A stretch of DNA of 64,000 bases, from contig NZ_PYXG01000001.1 of NCBI RefSeq assembly GCF_003043945.1, positions 1,283,501 through 1,347,500 of the forward strand, written 5' to 3'. The notes beneath the pieces are model-generated. The model made no database searches. It was not told the origin of the DNA and saw nothing but the letters and a program-made list of their open reading frames with translations. Shown here one piece after another: positions 18,105 through 25,448 of this stretch. Position 1 is the stretch's first letter. Every line of letters begins with the position of its first letter. This DNA comes from Prevotella sp. oral taxon 376 (lineage in GTDB: Bacteria; Bacteroidota; Bacteroidia; Bacteroidales; Bacteroidaceae). The position numbers were made by a program, and so were the translations under genes.

Positions 18105-19562
18105 ATGATAGAAATCAATCCGAAGATACACGATCGGTTCTCCCTGGAGTTTAAGGTGGGCTTCGTTGCCGAGGGCGACAAGCCTACCAGCGAATTCCAG
18201 ATGAACACCTGGATTTACATTCCGGAGACGCTGGATGTGAATCGCTATACTTATTTCAAAGACAGTTTCTATCGAGACACGCGTTCTTATCTGCGTTTTA
18301 TCACGCCTTCTTATCGTCTGTCGGAACTTGCGGATGATTACATCTTGCCTTACAAGCGGCTTCGCCAGGCATGTTATAATATGGTTGAAAACCTTTCCGA
18401 GAAGACTCGGAAGGCCTATGAAACGGAAATCAAGATGTATGCCTCGATAGTGAAGAGCAGCATCCGCGACGGATATGTGGAGGTTGTGAACTCTCAGGAC
18501 GAGGCTGAAAAGGCAAAACTGGCCGACCTATACCTTATTAATATATATAAGGTCTTGCAACTCTACCGTTCAGTCCGCGTGCTATTTGACGGGGCGAGGG
18601 GCAAGGGAGCCATCGCGGAGCCCTTTGATTTCGGCGATGAGTTTATCTCAAATGTAGTGGAGCAACATGTTTTCCGCCTGGTGGAATGGCTGAAGGAATC
18701 TGGTTTTGAATGGACGGATCAGTTTAAAGTCCGTATCGATGATTTGCTTAAGAAGGAGGATGAGTACCGCAAGTCAAGGGGATTCCTGCGGGTAGAGAAG
18801 GAGAGCGATGACCGCAACCGCAAGTTTGTGTATCGTGCGGGACAGTTGAAGAAGTATCTGGAGAGCAATCTCTATCTGCCTGTCCACAAGCGCAGCAATA
18901 CGGTCTTCCTCGAGCAGGTGGCGTTCAGCTTTGCGGCCGGAGTCTCCATGATTTTTGCCACGGTTGTTTCCTTTGCTTTTCAGCAGACCTATGGTAATTT
19001 CACCCTGCCGTTCTTCATTGCGCTGGTCATTAGTTACATGTTTAAAGACCGCATAAAGGATCTCATCCGCAACTATTTTGCCAATCGTTTGGGCAGCCGA
19101 TTCTATGATTATATCATCCATATACGGGTGAACAATCGCAAGTTGGGTTGGTGCAAGGAGGGTTTTGACTTCGTTTCTTCACAGAAGATCTCTAGGCATG
19201 TACAGGAGAAAAGAGCACGCAAATCGCCTTTGGTATTGGGAAAAGGAGTGGATGAGCAAATCATGCAATACCGTAAGAAGGTGCACCTCAGGCCTAAGGA
19301 GGTGGCCCGGCTTTCTGAATATCCGCTTGCGGGTATCAATGAAATCATTCGTTATAATCTCTCAGAGTTTATGCGTAAGATGGACAATCCGCAGGTGCCG
19401 CTCTATGTAAATGAGGGCGGGGCAGACCTGGACAGAACTTTGGGAGACAAGGTGTATTATATCAATTTTGTCATCCAGTGTATCTACGATGAACAGCGCG
19501 AATACCGTCGCTATAAAGTATGCTTGTCGCAGGCTGGAATTAAAGGTATTCAGGAAATATGA
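18105..19562 (+). CDS. Conserved hypothetical protein with a two-helix membrane segment
   Basis: 485 residues; I do not recognise the family. The first ~260 residues are charged and helical and begin IEINPKIHDRFSLEFKVGFV. Two membrane helices lie near 265-310 (VAFSFAAGVSMIFATVVSFA and FTLPFFIALVISYMF), followed by a basic cytoplasmic part and a C-terminal domain to QAGIKGIQEI. It starts 13 nt after the transporter and overlaps the next gene by ATGA, so it is firmly part of the operon. It could be an accessory or gating subunit of the transporter or a polyphosphate-binding membrane protein. Confidence 0.7.
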   Translation: MIEINPKIHDRFSLEFKVGFVAEGDKPTSEFQMNTWIYIPETLDVNRYTYFKDSFYRDTRSYLRFITPSYRLSELADDYILPYKRLRQACYNMVENLSEKTRKAYETEIKMYASIVKSSIRDGYVEVVNSQDEAEKAKLADLYLINIYKVLQLYRSVRVLFDGARGKGAIAEPFDFGDEFISNVVEQHVFRLVEWLKESGFEWTDQFKVRIDDLLKKEDEYRKSRGFLRVEKESDDRNRKFVYRAGQLKKYLESNLYLPVHKRSNTVFLEQVAFSFAAGVSMIFATVVSFAFQQTYGNFTLPFFIALVISYMFKDRIKDLIRNYFANRLGSRFYDYIIHIRVNNRKLGWCKEGFDFVSSQKISRHVQEKRARKSPLVLGKGVDEQIMQYRKKVHLRPKEVARLSEYPLAGINEIIRYNLSEFMRKMDNPQVPLYVNEGGADLDRTLGDKVYYINFVIQCIYDEQREYRRYKVCLSQAGIKGIQEI

Positions 19563-19927
19563 AACTAAGGAATCTCTTTTTTGCAGGCTTCTTGCTCGCT
19601 GCCACTTCTTGCACCAATACGAATACGGTGAATATTCTCATTCAGAATACAGGGGTAAAAGATCTCGTGAATCCCGAAGTCGCCGTGTCGTTAGAGGAAG
19701 TGATGGGTTATCTGCGGACTAAGAAATCTGATGTTCTTGTTCTCCTCAACGAGAAGAATCTTCCCGTAACCTACACCTATAATGCGGATAGTACTTCTAT
19801 CATTTTCTCTGTTCCTGTAATCAAAAAAGGATCGCAAAAGACCTATTCCATGAATCGTCGAGAGAGCAGACTTGTGGACAATCTCTTCAAATTCCGTCAG
19901 GAAAACATCCTCGTGTCCGTGAAATGA
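19559..19927 (+). CDS. Small lipoprotein, last gene of the operon
   Basis: 122 residues with an SPII signal (LLAATSC, Cys near 18). The mature part is a small beta-rich domain (NILIQNTGVKDLVNPEVAVS, VTYTYNADSTSIIFSVPVIK), predicted to be periplasmic or surface-attached. The start codon overlaps the previous stop (ATGA), so translation is coupled. Function unknown. After it the chromosome gives way to the conjugative element. Confidence 0.75.
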   Translation: MKLRNLFFAGFLLAATSCTNTNTVNILIQNTGVKDLVNPEVAVSLEEVMGYLRTKKSDVLVLLNEKNLPVTYTYNADSTSIIFSVPVIKKGSQKTYSMNRRESRLVDNLFKFRQENILVSVK

Positions 19928-20002
19928 AAATCCTAAAAATATTCTAAAGATAGCCGGGCCTTCTCTTTGTTGTAAAGAAAAATATGCAAAAATGGGGCGT
20001 CT

Positions 20003-20012
20003 CTAACTTTGC
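20003..20012 (+). other. Candidate left attachment core (attL)
   Basis: CTAACTTTGC matches GTAnnTTTGC at all but the first base, and is in the same orientation as the right core at 60426. It lies 76 nt after the last chromosomal gene. Such cores are short and resemble promoters, so this is tentative. Confidence 0.35.
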
Positions 20013-20628
20013 GTTCCAGCAAAAGATTTGGCCGGGAAGTCTCAAAAACGGCATCTGAAAATGTCCCATATGGCTTTTGTTTTCGCGGGAGATGGCCTTT
20101 TGTCCTGTAAGATTATTCTTAAAATACAACTTGTTGGAAATAAAGAAGTTACTTTGTTACCGAATAACAAGCGTTTTTGATGAGAATTTCTTTATTCTGC
20201 GCTGCTTGAATGTATGTATTACAGTCCTCTCCCTCGTTTCTTTTTCCTGTTGGCTTGGTTTCTTAGCTTGCGCTGTCATGCTGTCTCGGCATAGTCATCG
20301 CTCTGTGTGGTAGGTGTAATTTTATAGGAGACACTTGACAAACAGAATCAATTTTCCCTTCTCAATTGACAATTAAATGCAGTATCAAACTATCATTATT
20401 TAGTTTGAGAATTTCATCTTTATTGGTGTTTTTGATAAAATATAAAACATTTTGGTTAAATGCATGTAGTTTTTTGAATAAAATCTATCATTTAGGTCTA
20501 AGTAATTGGCTATGAACAGCCTTGTGAGTTATGATTTTCAACAGGTAATGATTTAGCGACCTATCTTCTGCAATGACACACAACGCTTTGCATAACTCGA
20601 ATAACCTATTGCAAAGGTAATACTATCT
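20013..20628. other. Non-coding left end of the element
   Basis: About 600 bases with no convincing gene. AT-rich in its second half, as expected for an element end with integrase/excisionase arm sites. I see no strong inverted repeats except the terminator that follows. Confidence 0.4.
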
Positions 20629-20658
20629 ACGGAGAAAGACGAAACTTTCTCCGTTTTT
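20629..20658 (+). terminator. Rho-independent terminator at the element's left end
   Basis: A 10-bp stem ACGGAGAAAG / CTTTCTCCGT with loop ACGAAA and a following TTTTCTTTTC run. No clear gene precedes it, so it may insulate the element from chromosomal read-through. Confidence 0.7.
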
Positions 20659-20723
20659 CTTTTCTAATAGTTGTCTGTTAAGACAATAGTTTTCATTCTT
20701 TTCGTCTTATTCCTCACGATTAT

Positions 20724-20757
20724 GGCAGCCTTTCTTGTGAAGGCTGCCTTTCATTTT
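20724..20757 (+). terminator. Second terminator-like hairpin
   Basis: Stem GGCAGCCTT (20724-20732) / AAGGCTGCC (20740-20748) followed by TTTCATTTTTT. It lies 90 nt after the previous terminator. Confidence 0.6.
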
Positions 20758-21054
20758 TTCGCTCTGTCCTCTCAGGTGTTCCTCTCCACATTCTACTCTA
20801 TGTATTCGCATCGGGATCGGTTGTTCGTTGTCAGCGGCAAAGGTAGTTCCGGGCTTTTACGGACAAAAAAGGTCGGGACGGCAAGCCGTTTAGACGACAA
20901 TCTCCACACTTCCATTTCATTGCAGGTAGTATTCTCGCCGTAAAACCTTGTTTGTCCTAAGCCCTACCTTTTTACGCCCCTGAAACGAAAACGACCGACC
21001 CGACGGAAAGACGCATAAAAAAATGTCGGAAACACGAGGACAGAGGACATTAAA

Positions 21055-21321
21055 ATGGAAACTCAACTCCCTCACCTCTGGAATCCGCATAAAATCAAAA
21101 AATCAGACAAGATGAAACTGAGATACAAAATATCAATTTGGGTGGTACTTGCACTCGCAGGCTCTCTCCTTTGTGGCGGAAGCGTCTGGCTTTGGCTAGT
21201 AGGGATATGTGCAGGGAAATTCCTCTTTCGGCTACTCCTTACCATCACTTTGACAATCGCAGTGTACATCTTGGCTTATGCCCTCATCATCGGGGCAATA
21301 CTTTGGATACTCATTTCTTAA
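21055..21321 (+). CDS. Small membrane protein of the element
   Basis: 88 residues from the ATG at 21055, or 69 from an internal ATG at 21112, which starts right before a hydrophobic protein (MKLRYKISIWVVLALAGSLL). Two to three membrane helices fill the rest. It is first of five closely spaced plus-strand genes at the left end of the element. No motif gives a function; small hydrophobic genes of this kind are common accessory genes of Bacteroides conjugative transposons. Confidence 0.55.
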   Translation: METQLPHLWNPHKIKKSDKMKLRYKISIWVVLALAGSLLCGGSVWLWLVGICAGKFLFRLLLTITLTIAVYILAYALIIGAILWILIS

Positions 21322-21333
21322 ACAGACAGATAT

Positions 21334-21552
21334 ATGAAAAGAAGAAGCAAGACAATCGCACAGCAATGCAGATACTACGAAGTGGACAACATCTTCGAGT
21401 ATATGGTATCGGTTTACCTCAACGGAAACATATCCGCCTTTGGGGAACTATACAAGGAACTCAATCGGAAAGACAGAAATGAGTTTATCACCTATCTCTT
21501 TTCAGAGGTTGCCCCTACCCATATCCAAGAAATCATTTTAGCAACAATCTAA
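21334..21552 (+). CDS. Hypothetical protein of the element
   Basis: 72 residues (MKRRSKTIAQQCRYYEVDNI...HIQEIILATI). It has a basic N-terminus followed by an amphipathic helical region and no signal peptide. It starts 12 nt after the membrane protein and ends 11 nt before the next gene, so it is part of a small operon. Function not recognisable. Confidence 0.6.
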   Translation: MKRRSKTIAQQCRYYEVDNIFEYMVSVYLNGNISAFGELYKELNRKDRNEFITYLFSEVAPTHIQEIILATI

Positions 21553-21563
21553 ATATAGGAACA

Positions 21564-21845
21564 ATGGAAGCATTCAGATTTTACCAAGACCGAAAGGTTA
21601 CTTGTTGGGAACGCACCCACTTTGAAGTAACAGTCGAGAATTACGAGGAAGCCGTTGCTCTTGTCAAGTCGTGGCAAGGTGAGGACGTTCTCTGTTTTGA
21701 GGACAACGAGAAAGTCATCATTACGGACGGAGAAACATTATATGACACCTCCGAACACCTATCCGTAGAGGAAAACGGAGGGAAACCGACTATCGAGGTC
21801 TTTGCGGACAATGGAGAAGACATCATCAATAATGCAACCCGATAA
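21564..21845 (+). CDS. Hypothetical protein of the element
   Basis: 93 acidic residues (FRFYQDRKVTCWERTHFEVT, then EEAVALVKSW and ENEKVIITDGETLYD-like strands). The pattern is a small alpha/beta fold; high acidity raises the possibility of a DNA-mimic or anti-restriction role, but there is no direct evidence. Same operon as its neighbours. Confidence 0.55.
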   Translation: MEAFRFYQDRKVTCWERTHFEVTVENYEEAVALVKSWQGEDVLCFEDNEKVIITDGETLYDTSEHLSVEENGGKPTIEVFADNGEDIINNATR

Positions 21846-21857
21846 CACCAAACGAAT

Positions 21858-22448
21858 ATGAGAACGGAAACAAGAACATACGAGGTATATAACCTCCACG
21901 AACTGACCAAAGAGGCACAAGCAAAGGCACACAGCCATTGGGCGGAACATTTCAACTATGGTTGGGACGAAGAAAACCGAAAGACATTGCAAGCCTTTGA
22001 ACAGATGTTCAATATCAAGGTGGACAGATGGTCATACGATGATTATTCCTATTGGTATCGTTTCACTTCTCCTTACAGCGAGGAAGAAGATAATTTGAAA
22101 GGGGTTAGACTTCTGAAATACCTTGTCAATAACTATTGGAACGACTTGTATATACCCAAAACCATTTGGGGGCACAATTACAAGACAAAGCGCAAGAGCC
22201 GTGTATTCGTCACCAATGATTGTGTTTTGACGGGCTATTATATGGACTATGAGATATTACAGCCTATATACGACTTTCTGAAAGCCCCCGACAACACCAC
22301 CCTTTACGAACTTATGAACAAGTGCTTAAACGGCTTTTTCAAGGCTTGCAGGGACGATATGGAATATCAACTCAGCGAAGAAGCCTTTGCCGAGAGTTGC
22401 GAAGCCAACAACTACGAATTTCTTTCTGACGGAACATTATTCAACTGA
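21858..22448 (+). CDS. Hypothetical protein of the element, aromatic-rich
   Basis: 196 residues (TRTYEVYNLHELTKEAQAKA followed by HSHWAEHFNYGWDEENRKTL). Unusually rich in Tyr, Trp and Asn, soluble, with no signal peptide or catalytic motif I can name. The N-terminal segment, with YEVYNLHELTKEAQAKA, is of a kind seen in mobile-element and phage proteins. It starts 12 nt after the previous stop and ends 17 nt before pcfK. Confidence 0.6.
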   Translation: MRTETRTYEVYNLHELTKEAQAKAHSHWAEHFNYGWDEENRKTLQAFEQMFNIKVDRWSYDDYSYWYRFTSPYSEEEDNLKGVRLLKYLVNNYWNDLYIPKTIWGHNYKTKRKSRVFVTNDCVLTGYYMDYEILQPIYDFLKAPDNTTLYELMNKCLNGFFKACRDDMEYQLSEEAFAESCEANNYEFLSDGTLFN

Positions 22449-22465
22449 TAAAAACAACAAAGACA

Positions 22466-22699
22466 ATGAAAGGTACAGAACATTTCAAGGACGTTATCCA
22501 AAACTATTTGGAAACGAGAGCATCATACGATGAACTCTTTGCGGAGAGTTTCCGCAAAGAGAACAAGAGCATAGACGAGTGTATTACCTACATCTTGACG
22601 GAAGTCCAAAGAATGGGGTGTGCAGGTCTGTCCGATGAGGAGGTATATTCCCTTGCCGTGCATTATTATCCCCACTCCAAGATTATCCCAAGCCAATAA
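22466..22699 (+). CDS. PcfK-like protein, shortened
   Basis: 77 residues starting MKGTEHFKDVIQNYLETRAS and continuing DELFAESFRKENKSIDECIT, the hallmark of the PcfK-like family of conjugative elements, which is normally about 140 residues. The frame ends abruptly after AVHYYPHSKIIPSQ, inside one arm of an inverted repeat (22682-22695), so the basic C-terminal half is missing. This coincides with the point where the transfer genes have been lost. It may be non-functional. Confidence 0.7.
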   Translation: MKGTEHFKDVIQNYLETRASYDELFAESFRKENKSIDECITYILTEVQRMGCAGLSDEEVYSLAVHYYPHSKIIPSQ

Positions 22700-22759
22700 C
22701 GACAAGCGTTGAGTATTAAGCATATACCGTCATTACTTGCTGCAATGGCTTGGGATAAT
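22682..22759. repeat. 14-bp inverted repeat at the deletion scar
   Basis: ATTATCCCAAGCCA at 22682-22695 and its exact complement TGGCTTGGGATAAT at 22746-22759, separated by 50 bases. The left arm overlaps the pcfK stop and the right arm abuts the stop of the integrase fragment on the other strand. Confidence 0.6.
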
Positions 22760-22760
22760 A

Positions 22761-22910
22761 TTACTTCCGTGTAAACTGCTTTAGCCAGTTTTTTATGTGA
22801 GGCTTAGTTTCCCACTCTCCCCTCTCGGGGCGTTCAGGGGTGATGTTTGCATAAGCCTTCTCAAGCGCATCCCTCTTTTGCTTAGAGTCTGCATGAGCAT
22901 ATATTTCAGG
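22761..22910 (-). pseudogene. Tyrosine recombinase, C-terminal fragment
   Basis: A minus-strand frame reads TMPEIYAHADSKQKRDALEK then AYANITPERPERGEWETKPH and ends at a TAA (22761-22763). IYAHADSKQKRDALEKA is the usual tail of phage-type integrases around the catalytic Tyr (here in IYAHA). The upstream catalytic domain is absent; a few codons further upstream the sequence becomes the end of the traA fragment in another frame. It is therefore a scar of a second integrase whose body has been lost. Confidence 0.65.
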
Positions 22911-23007
22911 CATAGTGCAGGTAACTTGCCGTCAAGACCGTAAAGGTCGTTTTGCCGACACCGCCCTTCTGGGTGGAGAAGGCAATGAAAACAGGTTTCT
23001 TTTTCAT
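22906..23007 (-). pseudogene. traA: traA (ParA-like ATPase), N-terminal fragment
   Basis: From the ATG at 23007 the minus strand encodes only 33 residues: MKKKPVFIAFSTQKGGVGKT then TFTVLTASYLHYA and a stop. KGGVGKTT is the deviant Walker A of ParA/MinD ATPases, and the context is the start of TraA of CTnDOT-type tra operons. The remaining ~200 residues and all of traB-traQ are missing. The preserved start, with its own promoter upstream at 23420-23427, shows that the deletion began inside traA. Confidence 0.75.
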
Positions 23008-23258
23008 TTCATTTTCTGTTTAATGGTTCTACATATATGTGTGGAAAGGCGTATTCACACCTTGGTTTGTTTCCTTGAAAAGGCGGATGTGGAAATAAGT
23101 CCGTGAGGGAATAAATCCCCGGACAGGCATACGGCGAGGTATTCCGATAAGGGAACATAGACCCGCCTTTTGGGATATGTCCCTCCTTGCATAGGAGTGG
23201 AGCTATATGACGGGAGTCATACCTGCACACGTCCACCCATCCATACGTCCACACTTGT

Positions 23259-23274
23259 ACCCTTGCACAAGGGT
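23259..23274. other. Candidate oriT hairpin
   Basis: A perfect ACCCTTG-CA-CAAGGGT inverted repeat in the non-coding DNA between traA and mobA, where CTnDOT-type elements carry oriT. Flanked by GTCCAC-rich direct repeats at 23230-23252. The nick site cannot be told from sequence. Confidence 0.35.
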
Positions 23275-23419
23275 GTGAGGGGCGACGGGTGCAATAACTT
23301 GTACACATTCTCATTCCTATTTCCATTTCCGTAATTGTCTGTTCAAATGGCTGCGGACAGGTTTTTAGACTTGGGCAGGCAGGTGTGTCCACCGACCCGC
23401 AAACAGCCGTCCGACAGGG

Positions 23420-23504
23420 CAAATATAGAAGCCTTTACCCCCTTGTTTCTACCCTTTTTGCTAACTGCGTACTTGTGGCTTCGATTTACGTATTTGTGGC
23501 TCCG
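23420..23504 (-). promoter_or_regulatory. traA promoter with upstream 22-bp activator-type motif (tandem copies)
   Basis: On the minus strand GAAGCCACAAGTACGCAGT (23464-23482; full 22-bp motif to 23485) is followed after exactly 36 nt by TATATTTG (23420-23427). A second, weaker copy (GGAGCCACAAATACGTAAA) adjoins upstream. The same motif and spacing occur before DUF3945-topB and the excisionase operon. Confidence 0.65.
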
Positions 23505-23806
23505 TAAAAGATAAGTGACTTAGACACAAGGCTTAGTAACTTTGCACCCAAGCGGTAAGCCGAAGCCTTCGAGGCATAAAGCGTTCTTTTTTGAGGGACT
23601 CGACTTCCGTCCTTCGCGGACGGATTTATTTGCGCCGGAGCAAATAGCAAGGTATGTTTTATGCAGCACGACTCCGTTTTTGCAGCATAAAACCCTTGCT
23701 CTTGCAGAGGGCTGAAAAAACTCCGAAGTCGTTTTTTCTTGGAAGAGAGAATGCGATGCCTCAAATGCCGGTGATGTCGTGAAACACTAAAATCCAAAGT
23801 AAACAA

Positions 23807-24220
23807 ATGAGACAAAAGAAAATGAGGAGCATAAGCTCCAAAGAGAAGACGGAGAAGCGTGTTTCTGTCAATTTTACGCCTACTGAATTTGCACAATTCC
23901 TATCTATGAAGGAAGCGGCAGGTGTTCAGAGTTTATCGGCTTTCATCAAGGCAAGGGTCTTTGATGAGACATTTCGAGTGATAAAAGTCAATCGTTCATT
24001 GCTCGATTACTATCAGAAACTGACGACTTTGTATGGGCAGTTTCGCAGCGTAGGGGTGAATTATAACCAGACTGTGGTCGCTCTGAAGAGCAATTTTACG
24101 GAGAAGAAAGCCTTTGCGATGCTCGCCAAGTTGGAGAAGATGACACTCGAATTGGCAGTTATTGGAGGCGAAATCGTACAACTCACCCGTGAATTTCAAG
24201 AGAAATGGTCGCAAAGATAA
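23807..24220 (+). CDS. mobA: Mobilization accessory protein MobA (ribbon-helix-helix type)
   Basis: 137 basic residues. After a Lys-rich start, KRVSVNFTPTEFAQFLSMKE has the strand-helix pattern of MobC-like/RHH relaxosome proteins, and the C-terminal half is a helical hairpin (YYQKLTTLYGQFRSVGVNYN). Such proteins bind oriT and position the relaxase. It overlaps the relaxase gene by 16 nt and so is coupled to it. A TAACTTTG box at 23537-23544 could serve as promoter, 262 nt upstream, leaving a long leader or the oriT in between. Confidence 0.8.
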   Translation: MRQKKMRSISSKEKTEKRVSVNFTPTEFAQFLSMKEAAGVQSLSAFIKARVFDETFRVIKVNRSLLDYYQKLTTLYGQFRSVGVNYNQTVVALKSNFTEKKAFAMLAKLEKMTLELAVIGGEIVQLTREFQEKWSQR

Positions 24221-25434
24221 GCTACGGGAGTTCTCTTTTCGGGGCGTTGGCGTACAATGGAGAGAAGGTAAACGAGGGTGTTGCGAAGATTTTGGAGACC
24301 AACAAAGTGTTTTGTTCTGCCGATGGAACACACGATATAGCGGCTTGTATGCAGGACTTTCTGGCATATATGCCGAGTCTGATTCATACCAAAAAGCCTA
24401 TTATACACATCTCTCTGAACCCGCATCCCGATGATAAAATAACCGATGAGCAGTTCTCTGCCATTGCTCAGGAGTATATCGAAAAGATGGGCTATGGCAA
24501 CCAGCCCTTTGTCGTGTATAAACACGAGGACATAGACAGGCATCACCTGCATATTGTCACCTTAGCCGTCGATGAACAAGGGAAGAAGATTAACGATGGC
24601 AACAACTTCTACAGGAGTAAGCATATCACACGGGAGATAGAACAGAAATACGGATTACACCCTGCCGACAAGAAACAATTCAAGGAGGTATTCCGTTTGC
24701 AGGAAGTCCGTCCGGAAGAAGGAAACTTCAAGAAACAACTGGCTTCAGTTATCAAACTGGCGGTCAAATTCTACCACTGTACGAGTTTCAAGGAATACCG
24801 TGCCTTGCTCTCCACCTATAATATATGTGTGGAAGAAGTCAAGGGAGAGGTGCATGGAAAACCTTACAACGGGCTGGTCTATTTTGCCACAGATAAGAAT
24901 GGCAAAAAGGTTGGAAATCCATTCAAGTCCTCGGTCTTTGGAAAAGCGGTCGGATACGAAGCCCTGCAAAACAGCTTCAAGGCTTCAAAGGAGGAACTGA
25001 AAGAAAAATGGCTTGCTCCCAAGACCAAAGCGGTCGTAGCCGGAGCATTGAGACGTTCTGCCACAAGAGAGGATTTCAGGGATAATCTCTATCGCAAGGG
25101 AATTGATGTCCTCTTCCGTGAGAACGAAGAAGGTCGGCTATACGGTGTCACCTTTATAGACCATAACAACGGCTGTGTCGTCAATGGCTCGAGATTGGGG
25201 AAGGAACTTTCGGCAAATGCCATTGCCGAGTGGTTCAACTGCCCGCATCCCGAATTGTCTGCTCCTATACAACAGAATGTGAAAGGCAGTATTTCCCAAA
25301 CTCAGACTTCGGACGGGGATGCCGTCTTGGGTGGTCTTCTCGATTTGCCCTTGGAAACTCACGGAACGGATTGGGAGGAAGAGCAGTTCCGCAGACGGAT
25401 GCAGCGCAAGAAAAGAAAACAACGTAAACTCTAA
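24205..25434 (+). CDS. mobB: Relaxase/mobilization nuclease MobB
   Basis: 409 residues, relaxase/mobilization nuclease domain at about 1-250. Motif I region: MVAKISYGSSLFGALAYNGE with candidate nucleophile Tyr. The metal-binding motif III is DRHHLHIVTL, giving the HxH triad with KHEDIDRH. A basic C-terminal tail ends RRMQRKKRKQRKL. It nicks oriT and leads the single strand to the coupling protein. The start at 24205 overlaps mobA by 16 nt; mobC follows after 14 nt. It appears intact, so the element could be mobilized by another element's secretion channel. Confidence 0.88.
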   Translation: MVAKISYGSSLFGALAYNGEKVNEGVAKILETNKVFCSADGTHDIAACMQDFLAYMPSLIHTKKPIIHISLNPHPDDKITDEQFSAIAQEYIEKMGYGNQPFVVYKHEDIDRHHLHIVTLAVDEQGKKINDGNNFYRSKHITREIEQKYGLHPADKKQFKEVFRLQEVRPEEGNFKKQLASVIKLAVKFYHCTSFKEYRALLSTYNICVEEVKGEVHGKPYNGLVYFATDKNGKKVGNPFKSSVFGKAVGYEALQNSFKASKEELKEKWLAPKTKAVVAGALRRSATREDFRDNLYRKGIDVLFRENEEGRLYGVTFIDHNNGCVVNGSRLGKELSANAIAEWFNCPHPELSAPIQQNVKGSISQTQTSDGDAVLGGLLDLPLETHGTDWEEEQFRRRMQRKKRKQRKL

Positions 25435-25448
25435 AAAACAGAAAGATT

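Noticed and set aside
20611..20620. GCAAAGGTAA, reverse of a TTACCTTTGC core, as the left attachment site
   Set aside because: It is in the opposite orientation to the right core; attachment cores of an integrated element should be direct repeats.
20671..20943. 90-codon frame at the element's left end
   Set aside because: Non-ATG start, spans a terminator hairpin, and has no recognisable domain.
22915..23106. 63-codon plus-strand frame
   Set aside because: Overlaps the traA fragment, whose KGGVGKTT motif on the other strand is clear.
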